A stretch of DNA of 15,263 nucleotides from NCBI GenBank assembly GCA_045540975.1, contig JAZQIE010000056.1:1-15263 (forward strand). The letters are read 5' to 3'. The notes under the pieces were generated by a model. That model searched no databases, was not told the origin of the DNA, and saw nothing but the letters and a program-made list of their open reading frames with translations. Shown here piece by piece: positions 8,257-14,513 of the stretch (position 1 is the stretch's first letter; each line of letters opens with the position of its first letter). The DNA is from SIG510 sp045540975. GTDB lineage: Bacteria > Bacillota > Clostridia > Oscillospirales > JAAYXM01. The translations under genes and the position numbers were made by a program.

Positions 8257-8889
8257 ATGACAGAACTGATTTTCATTTTGGACCGAAGCGGGTCCATGAG
8301 CGGCTTGGAGGGAGACACCATCGGCGGTTTCAACTCCATGATTGAGCGGCAGAAAAAAGAGGAGGGGGCTGCGGTGGTGACCACCGTGCTGTTTGACTCC
8401 GAACGCGCGATGATTCATGACCGCTTGCCCATCGGAGATGTGCCGCGCATGACCGAGCGCGAGTATTTCACCCAAGGCTGCACCGCCCTGCTGGATGCGG
8501 TGGGGAGTACGATTTGCCACATTGGAAATATTCACAAGTATGCGCGGCGCGAGGATGTACCCGAAAAAACGCTGGTTGTCATCACAACCGATGGGTATGA
8601 AAACGCGAGCCGCGAATACAATTACGACGCGGTGCGCCGCCTGATTGAAGAGAAGAAGGCGGCGGGTTGGGAGTTTTTGTTCCTCGGCGCGAACATTGAC
8701 GCGGCAAAGGAAGCGGGGCGGTTTGGCATCGATTCCGACCACGCGGCGGACTATAAATGCGACGGGGAAGGAACAAAACTCAATTTCGAGGTCCTCAGCG
8801 ATGCGGTCTGTGCGGTGCGCGCTTCCGCGCCGCTCGGGAAGGCTTGGAAAAAACGCATCGACGCGGACGTCAAAACCCGCGGGAAATAA
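8257..8889 (+). CDS. von Willebrand factor type A domain protein (TerY-like)
   Basis: 210 residues, essentially one vWA domain. The start at 8257 is chosen because AAGGAGGG (8241-8248) sits 8 bases upstream and it places the first beta-strand at the N-terminus; upstream in-frame starts lack a ribosome site. The metal-ion-dependent adhesion site is complete: DRSGS (D9, S11, S13), T76 in QGCTAL and D112 in TTDGYE (110-115), so it should bind a divalent cation and engage a protein ligand. No signal peptide, sortase motif or membrane segment, so it is cytosolic. Stand-alone cytosolic vWA proteins of this size occur in stress and tellurium-type systems (TerY) and as chaperone-like adaptors. The preceding HTH gene is the natural partner. 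The role is unknown. Confidence 0.88.
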   Translation: MTELIFILDRSGSMSGLEGDTIGGFNSMIERQKKEEGAAVVTTVLFDSERAMIHDRLPIGDVPRMTEREYFTQGCTALLDAVGSTICHIGNIHKYARREDVPEKTLVVITTDGYENASREYNYDAVRRLIEEKKAAGWEFLFLGANIDAAKEAGRFGIDSDHAADYKCDGEGTKLNFEVLSDAVCAVRASAPLGKAWKKRIDADVKTRGK

Positions 8890-8904
8890 AAGTCTTGCAA
8901 ACAG

Positions 8905-8931
8905 AAAAGCACCGACAAAGTCGGTGCTTTT
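8905..8931. terminator. Bidirectional intrinsic terminator
   Basis: Perfect 12-bp stem AAAAGCACCGAC (8905-8916), AAA loop, GTCGGTGCTTTT (8920-8931). It lies between the convergent vWA and SIR2-NTPase genes and has the A-run/T-run needed to work in both directions. Confidence 0.9.
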
Positions 8932-8933
8932 GC

Positions 8934-11390
8934 TTATGCATTGGAAAGCTGGTAGTACAACTCTTCCAGCCAATCAAGTGCTTCGGGAAGCACAAGGGAT
9001 TGATCGGCGATGGCGGTTGTGACGGTTGTTCCGATGACGTCGCGGTAGTTAAACGAGTCGGTCTTTGCGAACTCATAACTGTTATACGGTGAGGAGAGTG
9101 CGGCGTGCAGCAGTTCGATTGCCGCGGTGTTCTCCGCCACGTCTTCATAGTTGTGAATCGAGCACTTATGACACAGGATGAGTGCCTGTGTATACGTGAT
9201 GTGCGCGATTGAGATTAAGAGCTTTTCGTTGCCGCATTCATCGAAACGGTGCGAGAAAACTTGGTGCGCGACGTTTGCATCACGGTATGCACGGTCAAGG
9301 AATGCCAATTTCTCCTCGGTTTCTTTTGCATAGTAAGAGGATTTGATATAGCATTTCGAACGCTGGTGCATATAGTTCGGGTCGACCGACAAGCGGTCAT
9401 TGAGACCTTCGTAAATCACGCGGATGAGTTGGATGCCGTTGTACCCGGAGCGCTTATACGGGAAGAAGATGCGGTTGATGTTATCAAACAAAATATACTC
9501 TCTGCACGAGATGTTTTTTGCACCGTACAAGAGATCCGGCACACCTTCCTGCGCGATGATTTGCTCGATGATATAGCGGAAGGCATCCACAATCAGTTTG
9601 TGATGCTCCGGGTTCTCGGCAAAGCGCTCAAGCTGACCGCACAGCCAGTACTCTGCATTTGCGACGTATTTCACCGGGGAGTTATCGTCGCGGTCCTTTT
9701 CAAACGACCAAGTGGATTCACAATCGATGAGCGGTTCGGTCGCTTTTTGCTGCAATTCCAATTCCACGTGGAAGTCCAACTTGGTTGCGCGGTTGGAATA
9801 AATCTTTCGCTCGATGCCGAGTGCAATCAGCGCGGCGAGTTCACGGATGCTATTGAATCTCGGAGTGACCTGATGGTATTTGTTCTTCTCGGACAGGTTT
9901 TCGCTGACCTCGATGATGTTATCCACAATGGTTTTCTTCTCGCTGAAGATACCTGCGTCAATGGCGGTCAAAAGCGGATTGAGCCGCGCAAGCTCACTCG
10001 CGGTGAAGCGGTTGTCGATTTCTGTTTTGGCAATACTTGAAACGTCAATTTTGCCCCGCATCTCTTGCAGTTTCAAAACAGCGTTGAAATCGCGGTCGTT
10101 CTTGTTGACCACGATAACGATGTTGACGCGGTTTCGCTTCAAAAGTTCGAAACTTTCCAGAATCATTTCAAACTGACCGGTTGAGAATGCGGTGCAGTCG
10201 GCAAGAATGACACAGTTTTGCTTGTTGAGAAGCTGGTTGAATGCGCGGTCGGACAAACGGTCTTTTGTTTCAAAATAGAAGACATCCTTGTCTCGGATTT
10301 TGCAGGCGACGTCCGCAAGCAAATACGATTTACCGCTGCAACGGTTACCGATGAGCAGTTGGAGATTGTATCGGCTGAGGTTGGCGATGATTTTTTCGCT
10401 CTCTTCCCTTGAAATGAAGAAATACGGCAAGGTAATGGTATGGTTTTTGTTAATCAGGCTTTTTCCGAACAGCAGATACGGTTTGTTTTGCTCATAGTCG
10501 GAGGATAAGGTTTCGATGGAGAAGCTTTTGTAGTTTTCCAAATCATCACAGCTGATTTGCTCCGCCTCCACGCCTGCGGCATACAAGTCCGCGTAAATGC
10601 TTTCAAACGAGTCGAACAGAATGCAATGCGTAATTCCGTAGCGCTCATATTTCAAAGCATCCAGTACGGACGGCTGCTCTGTGAGGCAAATGTATTTCGC
10701 GGTCACACTTTCGGATGAGCCGTTGTTCATCAAGGATGCCAGCAAGTCGATTTCATCGTCCAAGCTGCAACCGACAAACAAAAGATTCTGATAAATCCCG
10801 TCATGGGTCAGCTTGGTCAGGAGAGATGCGTTTTTCTTCAAGCTGGCAACGTACTGCAGCTGCGTGAAAACCTCGCTTTGCGAGTCTGCATAGGTGAGCA
10901 TTTCATGAATGTCACCGTGCAGCTTGATGACACAGTTTTCGTCATCGAATACGCTATGGTCAATCTCGCGGTTTGCACAGACCACCTGCTTGTACTCGCT
11001 GCCGTTTTCGATGCCGTCATCAATGTTGAGTGTATACACATAGGGCCACGGAAGAGACAAAAAGTCCTTCTTTTCGTCTTCGATTCTGACTCTGGTGAAA
11101 TTGTTTTTCAAATAGGTTTTTTGCTCTGCCGACGGTACCACGTCATGATAATAGGCGGAGACGTTCGAAAAAGACTCGCTTTGCAGCTTTGCCTTCTCCG
11201 CGTCGGGCAGCTGCAGGGTTTCTTGAATTTTACCGACCATGTACAGACGGTAGTCCTCGCCGGACGGAACGCGACCGTTGTACGCAGTGCAATCCTTGGT
11301 AAACCCCGAACCGATAATCGGGATGAGCATTTGTCTGCGGAAGTTGCTGATCAATTCGTTTTTGATTTCATGAAACGGAACTGTTTTCAA
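8934..11390 (-). CDS. SIR2-domain plus P-loop NTPase protein, probable NAD-depleting anti-phage sensor
   Basis: 818 residues starting at a TTG codon (11388-11390 on the minus strand) with GAGGTG 7 bases upstream; the next Met (residue 21) would cut the first SIR2 helix, so TTG is preferred. Residues 1-~275 are a SIR2 domain: IIGSGF (25-30), TLNIDDGIE (120-128, N122 and D124), KLHGD (156-160, candidate catalytic H158) and FVGCSLDDEI (205-214). Both residues required for NAD hydrolysis in ThsA/DSR-type defence proteins appear intact. A central NTPase follows with Walker A GNRCSGKS (348-355) and Walker B-like CVILADC (393-399), then ~400 mainly helical residues without a named domain, in the position where STAND proteins carry a sensor. 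The order SIR2-NTPase-sensor matches Avs/STAND-like effectors (established for the class). Cytosolic, no membrane segment. Specificity and exact subclass are inference. It is transcribed divergently from the DEDDh exonuclease. Confidence 0.85.
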   Translation of the reverse strand: MKTVPFHEIKNELISNFRRQMLIPIIGSGFTKDCTAYNGRVPSGEDYRLYMVGKIQETLQLPDAEKAKLQSESFSNVSAYYHDVVPSAEQKTYLKNNFTRVRIEDEKKDFLSLPWPYVYTLNIDDGIENGSEYKQVVCANREIDHSVFDDENCVIKLHGDIHEMLTYADSQSEVFTQLQYVASLKKNASLLTKLTHDGIYQNLLFVGCSLDDEIDLLASLMNNGSSESVTAKYICLTEQPSVLDALKYERYGITHCILFDSFESIYADLYAAGVEAEQISCDDLENYKSFSIETLSSDYEQNKPYLLFGKSLINKNHTITLPYFFISREESEKIIANLSRYNLQLLIGNRCSGKSYLLADVACKIRDKDVFYFETKDRLSDRAFNQLLNKQNCVILADCTAFSTGQFEMILESFELLKRNRVNIVIVVNKNDRDFNAVLKLQEMRGKIDVSSIAKTEIDNRFTASELARLNPLLTAIDAGIFSEKKTIVDNIIEVSENLSEKNKYHQVTPRFNSIRELAALIALGIERKIYSNRATKLDFHVELELQQKATEPLIDCESTWSFEKDRDDNSPVKYVANAEYWLCGQLERFAENPEHHKLIVDAFRYIIEQIIAQEGVPDLLYGAKNISCREYILFDNINRIFFPYKRSGYNGIQLIRVIYEGLNDRLSVDPNYMHQRSKCYIKSSYYAKETEEKLAFLDRAYRDANVAHQVFSHRFDECGNEKLLISIAHITYTQALILCHKCSIHNYEDVAENTAAIELLHAALSSPYNSYEFAKTDSFNYRDVIGTTVTTAIADQSLVLPEALDWLEELYYQLSNA

Positions 11391-11427
11391 ACTGCTTCAC
11401 CTCGGCATTCTTAGACTGATTGGTTTT

Positions 11428-11456
11428 ATTATACAACAGTTTCCCAAAATCGACAA
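11428..11456 (-). promoter_or_regulatory. Sigma-A-type promoter for the SIR2-NTPase gene
   Basis: On the minus strand TTGTCG (11451-11456), 17-base spacer, perfect TATAAT (11428-11433). The TTG start codon follows 37 bases after the -10. This supports the assigned start and direction. Confidence 0.78.
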
Positions 11457-11460
11457 GGGG

Positions 11461-11490
11461 TTGTACGAGCGGAGCCGTATATGGTAGAAT
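11461..11490 (+). promoter_or_regulatory. Probable promoter for the DEDDh exonuclease
   Basis: TTGTAC (11461-11466), 18-base spacer, TAGAAT (11485-11490), 33 bases before the exonuclease start. Its -35 lies only four bases from the -35 of the opposite promoter, so the two are back to back. Confidence 0.55.
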
Positions 11491-11523
11491 AAGGGGAAAG
11501 ATGTCGAAAGAGAGATTATTTAG

Positions 11524-12162
11524 ATGTGTAAGTTTGTTGTTTTGGATTTGGAGATGTGTGTTGTGTCGCGCGGGCCGAAGCGCGAGGAGTACAGCTGGGG
11601 CAGCGAAATCATTCAAATCGGTGCGGTTGCGATAAATGAAGACCTTGAAATCACCGATGAGTTTATGACGTATGTATCCCCGGAGTATGGCGCGGTCAAT
11701 ACATTTATTGAGGAGCTTACCGGGATTTCAGCGCGTGACGTGGAAGGGGCTCCGCGCATCAAAGAGGCGTTGGAAGCGTTTCTGGCTTGGATTCCGGAGG
11801 GCTCGATTCTGGTGTCCTGGAGTGAAAATGATGAGATTCAGATTCGCACGGAGATTGAGGAAAAGGGGATTGTTATCGAGGGGTTGGATGTGTATTTCGA
11901 GGATTGGGAGGATTGCCAGTACACCTTTGGTAAGCGGATGGATGCCCAAAAGACCTACCGACTCTCGGAGGCGCTGATTATCGCCAACATCGACTACGAT
12001 GAGAATATCCACGATGCATTGGTGGATGCGAGAAACACCGCGCAGCTGTTTATCAAGATGGAGCGCGAGGAGGAGCTGGTTTTGGCTTCTTACAGCGCGG
12101 AAGGGGAGGATGACCCGTCCGACAATCCGTTTGCCGCCCTGCTTGCAAGATTTGAGGAATAA
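11524..12162 (+). CDS. DEDDh 3'-5' exonuclease (RNase T/DNA polymerase III epsilon superfamily)
   Basis: 212 residues. All DEDDh residues are visible: D8 and E10 in VVLDLEMC, D103 in SWSENDEI (98-105), H163 and D168 in IHDALVDARN (162-171); the EIIQIGAV strand (28-35) is characteristic of the ERI1/KapD-like branch. Such enzymes bind two divalent metals and trim 3' ends of RNA or DNA; the ERI1-like strand favours RNA or small structured substrates, but that is weak evidence. After the fold the last ~30 residues form a short acidic, probably flexible tail. The ribosome site is weak (only a purine-rich AAGAGAGA around 11508-11515), in contrast to its neighbours. It is divergent from the SIR2-NTPase gene with promoters four bases apart, and could be a nucleotide-acting partner of it or a housekeeping gene. 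Confidence 0.88.
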   Translation: MCKFVVLDLEMCVVSRGPKREEYSWGSEIIQIGAVAINEDLEITDEFMTYVSPEYGAVNTFIEELTGISARDVEGAPRIKEALEAFLAWIPEGSILVSWSENDEIQIRTEIEEKGIVIEGLDVYFEDWEDCQYTFGKRMDAQKTYRLSEALIIANIDYDENIHDALVDARNTAQLFIKMEREEELVLASYSAEGEDDPSDNPFAALLARFEE

Positions 12163-12192
12163 AAAAACCAACGGCTAAGCCGGTGGTTTTTT
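12162..12192. terminator. Bidirectional intrinsic terminator
   Basis: Inverted repeat AAAAAACCAACGGC (12162-12175) and GCCGGTGGTTTTTT (12179-12192), 14 bp with one mismatch and a 3-base loop. It sits between the convergent exonuclease and manganese catalase genes and overlaps the ends of both. Confidence 0.88.
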
Positions 12193-12853
12193 ATTCAAAA
12201 GAAACGGGTTTGGTATCCCCCGTTGCAAATGCATTGGGGCCGGGGTCCGACATGGAGAAATACATTTTCGCGGCTTTGGTGGTGCCGAAATCACGGTTAG
12301 AGCCGGAGTTCTGTACTTTGTTAAAGGCGTCGCGGAACTTTTGGTTGTGGGCTTCCTCGCGATTGAGGAGAAAATCAATGGTCTCACGTACCTTTTTGTC
12401 ATCAATCTGACGGTAAAGATATTCGTAAACCACCTTCGCACGCTGTTCGGACGCGATGTTGCTGAGCAGATCGGCACACAGGTCGCCGGTTACCGTAACG
12501 TAATCAGCCGTCCAGGAATAGCCCGAGGCGTTGATCAGCCCCGGATTTAAGCCCAGAAGCACATGGGACTGGATTTCGCCCGAGGGCACTTTTGCGGCAT
12601 CAACATCGTGACCGTTTAAGAGGTTGATGGTCTGCGCCACCATCTCCATGTGCCCCAGCTCCTCCGCAGCAATGTCAAGGAACAGATCCTTGATTTCGGG
12701 ATCTTTGATTCGAAAACTCTGGGACATATACTGCATTGCCGCCTTCAGCTCGCCGTTTCCGCCGCCAAGCTGTTCCTGCAAAAGTGCCGCGTACTGCGGA
12801 TTGGGTCTTTCTACCTCCACAGGATGAAAAAGCATCTTTTCGTGTTTGAACAT
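12191..12853 (-). CDS. Manganese catalase (dimanganese)
   Basis: 220 residues; the start at 12853 has GGAGGT at 12860-12865, 6 bases upstream, while a longer in-frame extension would run through the leader inverted repeat. The enzyme converts hydrogen peroxide to water and oxygen at a dinuclear manganese site in a four-helix bundle. Expected ligands are present: E35 (GELKAAM), E65 and H68 (EELGHME, 64-70), E136 (ASEQRA) and H169 (REEAHN, 165-170). The C-terminal segment NRDFGTTKAAKMYFSMSDPGP (187-207) resembles the beta-rich tail of clostridial Mn-catalases. It is shorter than the ~266-residue Lactobacillus type and longer than spore-coat CotJC; no cotJA/cotJB genes are adjacent, so a vegetative peroxide-stress role is more likely. 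It stands alone between two terminators. Confidence 0.92.
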   Translation of the reverse strand: MFKHEKMLFHPVEVERPNPQYAALLQEQLGGGNGELKAAMQYMSQSFRIKDPEIKDLFLDIAAEELGHMEMVAQTINLLNGHDVDAAKVPSGEIQSHVLLGLNPGLINASGYSWTADYVTVTGDLCADLLSNIASEQRAKVVYEYLYRQIDDKKVRETIDFLLNREEAHNQKFRDAFNKVQNSGSNRDFGTTKAAKMYFSMSDPGPNAFATGDTKPVSFE

Positions 12854-12867
12854 TTCAATACCTCCAT

Positions 12868-12917
12868 TTGTTTGATATCCGTTATTTTTGCCAATTCGGA
12901 GACGGATATTCAAACAA
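12868..12917. repeat. Inverted repeat in the leader/promoter region of the manganese catalase gene
   Basis: TTGTTTGATATCCGT (12868-12882) and ACGGATATTCAAACAA (12902-12917) are complementary over 15 bases apart from a one-base bulge, separated by 19 bases. The repeat begins two bases upstream of the ribosome site. It could be a redox-regulator operator or an mRNA leader hairpin. No convincing promoter boxes could be fixed within it. Confidence 0.6.
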
Positions 12918-12950
12918 CCCCCGCTCCAAAGATAAGAGGATGGGGAAGTG

Positions 12951-12968
12951 TCCCCGCTCGCTCGGGGA
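12951..12968. repeat. Short GC-rich hairpin in the intergenic region
   Basis: TCCCCG (12951-12956), loop CTCGCT, CGGGGA (12963-12968). No T-run follows, so it is not a terminator. It resembles the core of short dispersed intergenic repeats seen in Clostridia genomes (from memory); copy number in this genome is unknown. Confidence 0.4.
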
Positions 12969-13008
12969 TGACAGAGGATGCCGCAGATTCAACCGATACG
13001 TACAAATA

Positions 13009-13040
13009 AGAAAAGACCTATCAAAAGATAGGTCTTTTCT
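13009..13040. terminator. Intrinsic terminator, native to the former tRNA-Pro gene
   Basis: Perfect 14-bp stem AGAAAAGACCTATC (13009-13022), AAAA loop, GATAGGTCTTTTCT (13027-13040). On the minus strand it lies immediately after the tRNA 3' CCA at 13044, the usual place for a tRNA terminator. Confidence 0.85.
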
Positions 13041-13043
13041 TTG

Positions 13044-13088
13044 TGGTCGAAGTGACAGGACTCGAATCTGCAGCATCCTGGTCCCAAA
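13044..13088 (-). pseudogene. 3' half of tRNA-Pro(UGG), probable attachment-site half left by an integrated element
   Basis: Read on the minus strand the segment runs from the anticodon loop TTTGGGA (anticodon TGG, 13082-13088), through stem CCAGG, variable region, T-arm GCAGA-TTCGAGT-CCTGT, acceptor strand CACTTCG, discriminator A and encoded CCA (13044-13046). Upstream of the loop the expected CCTGG stem, D-arm and 5' acceptor (CGAAGTG) are absent. The T-stem closing pair G53-C61 is broken by an A, consistent with loss of selection. Many tyrosine integrases cross over in the anticodon loop, leaving exactly this 3' half at the end distal to the restored tRNA. The native terminator still follows. 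A decayed tRNA unrelated to integration is the alternative. Confidence 0.72.
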
Positions 13089-13223
13089 TGGTAAAAGATA
13101 CCTGATTTATAGACGTTTCCGGTTATTTCTAACCATTTCTGCTCAAAATCACATCCTCTTTGGTGCTTTTATTTCCGTTGTGTCCGTATGTTCCGGTTGC
13201 AGATGTGGGATAACATGTGGTCA

Positions 13224-13271
13224 AAACAATCGCGCAGTCATTGGTTTTTCTCCAACACTGCGCGGTTGTTT
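13224..13271. repeat. Long two-part hairpin / inverted repeat
   Basis: Outer arms AAACAATCGCGCAGT (13224-13238) and ACTGCGCGGTTGTTT (13257-13271), 15 bp with one T-G pair, enclose an inner stem TTGG (13241-13244)/CCAA (13252-13255) around a 7-base loop. The GC-rich core stands out in AT-rich surroundings. There is no clear T-run, so a terminator is less likely than a structured RNA, a recombination or transfer site, or a protein-binding site. Confidence 0.7.
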
Positions 13272-13363
13272 CAATTTCTATATCAAAATTTGATCCGCAG
13301 TAGACAAAGAAAAGGGATTGAATAATTTCTGCATTCAATTGTTAATTCAATATGCATTAGCCC

Positions 13364-13392
13364 TTGATTTTCTGCATATTATATGTTAAAAT
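13364..13392 (+). promoter_or_regulatory. Sigma-A-type promoter for the Fic-HNH genes
   Basis: TTGATT (13364-13369), 17-base spacer, TAAAAT (13387-13392), 25 bases before the Fic start with GGAGG at 13406-13410. Confidence 0.75.
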
Positions 13393-13404
13393 AATGTGCA
13401 GAAA
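13369..13404. promoter_or_regulatory. Palindromic operator overlapping the Fic promoter
   Basis: Arms TTTCTGCATATTAT (13369-13382) and ATAATGTGCAGAAA (13391-13404), 14 bp each with one mismatch, 8-base centre, spanning from the last base of the -35 past the -10. A second TTTCTGCAT lies at 13326-13334 and ATGCATTA at 13352-13359, a weaker partial copy upstream. Occupation would block RNA polymerase. The C-terminal winged helix of the Fic protein is the obvious candidate ligand (inference). Confidence 0.68.
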
Positions 13405-13417
13405 TGGAGGCTTAATA

Positions 13418-14464
13418 ATGAGAAAATTTGATTATTCCTTTTTAAATAATGCTTTGTTGCCCGCAAACTTGATTACTCTTACCTCCAGTATTGCATCGTT
13501 AAAAACAATGGCAGGTGTAAGAAAAGAAGAATATGCGAAAGTATTTACCGAATTGGAAGCCGTAGCAAAAGTGCAATCGGTTAAGAGTTCTAACGCCATT
13601 GAAGGTATTGTTACCAGTGATGAGCGTATTGCAGCTATTGTAAATCAAGATAGTGCTCCTCTGAATCACACAGAAGGTGAGATCGCGGGTTATAGAGATG
13701 CTCTAAATGCGATTCATCTGCATCACGATACTTTGGATGTAAGACAGAGTGATATTTTAAGACTTCACGAAACTATGATGCAGATTGCCGGTTATGAGTA
13801 CGGCGGTCAGTATAAAACGGGCGATAACTATATTATCGAAGAAGATAAAAACGGTAATCGAAAAGTACGATTCAAGCCTACTCCCGCTCACGAAGTAGCA
13901 GAAGCGATGGAGCAGTTGGAACTTGCTTATATGGAGGCAAGAAATGATGCAAACATCAATCAACTTTTATTGATCCCTTGCGTTGTATTGGATTTTTTAT
14001 GCATTCACCCCTTCCGAGATGGTAACGGCAGAATGTCACGTCTTTTATCCTTGCTCTTGCTTTATAAAAACGGTTATGATGCAGGAAAGTATGTTTCCTT
14101 CGAAGAACAGATCAACAACTACAAAGCATACTATTACGAAGCTTTGCGTGAATCTTCTATTGGTTGGCACGAAAACCAAAACTCCTACATTCCCTTTATC
14201 GAGAACTTTCTCTCTACGCTCTATATGTGCTACAAGGAATTGGATAAGCGTTTTGCCGTCGTTCACGGTAAGAAGATTACAAAGACGGCGCGAATCGAAG
14301 CAACTGTTCTCAATAGCTTAGTCCCGATTTCCAAGGCGGACATTTGCAGTATCTTGCCTGATGTTAGTCCTACAACTGTCGAAGCAGTGTTGAGTAAAAT
14401 GGTAAGAGACGGACAAATCAAGAAGATCGGACAATCCAGAATGACCCGATATATTAAAGTTTAG
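13418..14464 (+). CDS. Fic-domain adenylyltransferase-type protein with inhibitory helix and C-terminal winged helix
   Basis: 348 residues; start ATG at 13418 with GGAGG 7 bases upstream. A longer frame from 13364 would begin on the -35 box and is rejected. Fic proteins transfer AMP (or another nucleotide) from ATP to Tyr/Ser/Thr of target proteins. The catalytic motif HPFRDGNGRMSR (197-208) matches HxFx(D/E)GNGRxxR fully, and the flap region lies near GGQYKTGDNYI (129-139). SSNAIEG (57-63) matches the (S/T)xxxE(G/N) inhibitory motif at the N-terminal side, so it is a self-inhibited class II Fic protein. Residues ~290-348 (ISKADICSILPDVSPTTVEA within 304-323, ending in RMTRYIKV) form a winged helix that would recognise DNA. 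It is followed by an HNH gene after 49 bases. AT-rich codon usage differs from the core genes. Target unknown. Confidence 0.92.
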   Translation: MRKFDYSFLNNALLPANLITLTSSIASLKTMAGVRKEEYAKVFTELEAVAKVQSVKSSNAIEGIVTSDERIAAIVNQDSAPLNHTEGEIAGYRDALNAIHLHHDTLDVRQSDILRLHETMMQIAGYEYGGQYKTGDNYIIEEDKNGNRKVRFKPTPAHEVAEAMEQLELAYMEARNDANINQLLLIPCVVLDFLCIHPFRDGNGRMSRLLSLLLLYKNGYDAGKYVSFEEQINNYKAYYYEALRESSIGWHENQNSYIPFIENFLSTLYMCYKELDKRFAVVHGKKITKTARIEATVLNSLVPISKADICSILPDVSPTTVEAVLSKMVRDGQIKKIGQSRMTRYIKV

Positions 14465-14513
14465 CATTATTTGAAATTTTATTTTTACACAAGGAAATGA
14501 GGATATTAAGCAG

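Noticed and set aside
9249..10040. 263-residue plus-strand open frame inside the SIR2-NTPase gene
   Set aside because: Complement of a motif-supported gene; no ribosome site or recognisable domain.
13129..13338. 69-residue minus-strand open frame in the non-coding element end
   Set aside because: No ribosome site or domain; it reads through the long hairpin, and does not resemble an integrase C-terminus.
13364..13417. Longer Fic start at 13364
   Set aside because: The codon is the TTG of the -35 box and lies upstream of the probable transcription start; ATG 13418 has GGAGG at correct spacing.
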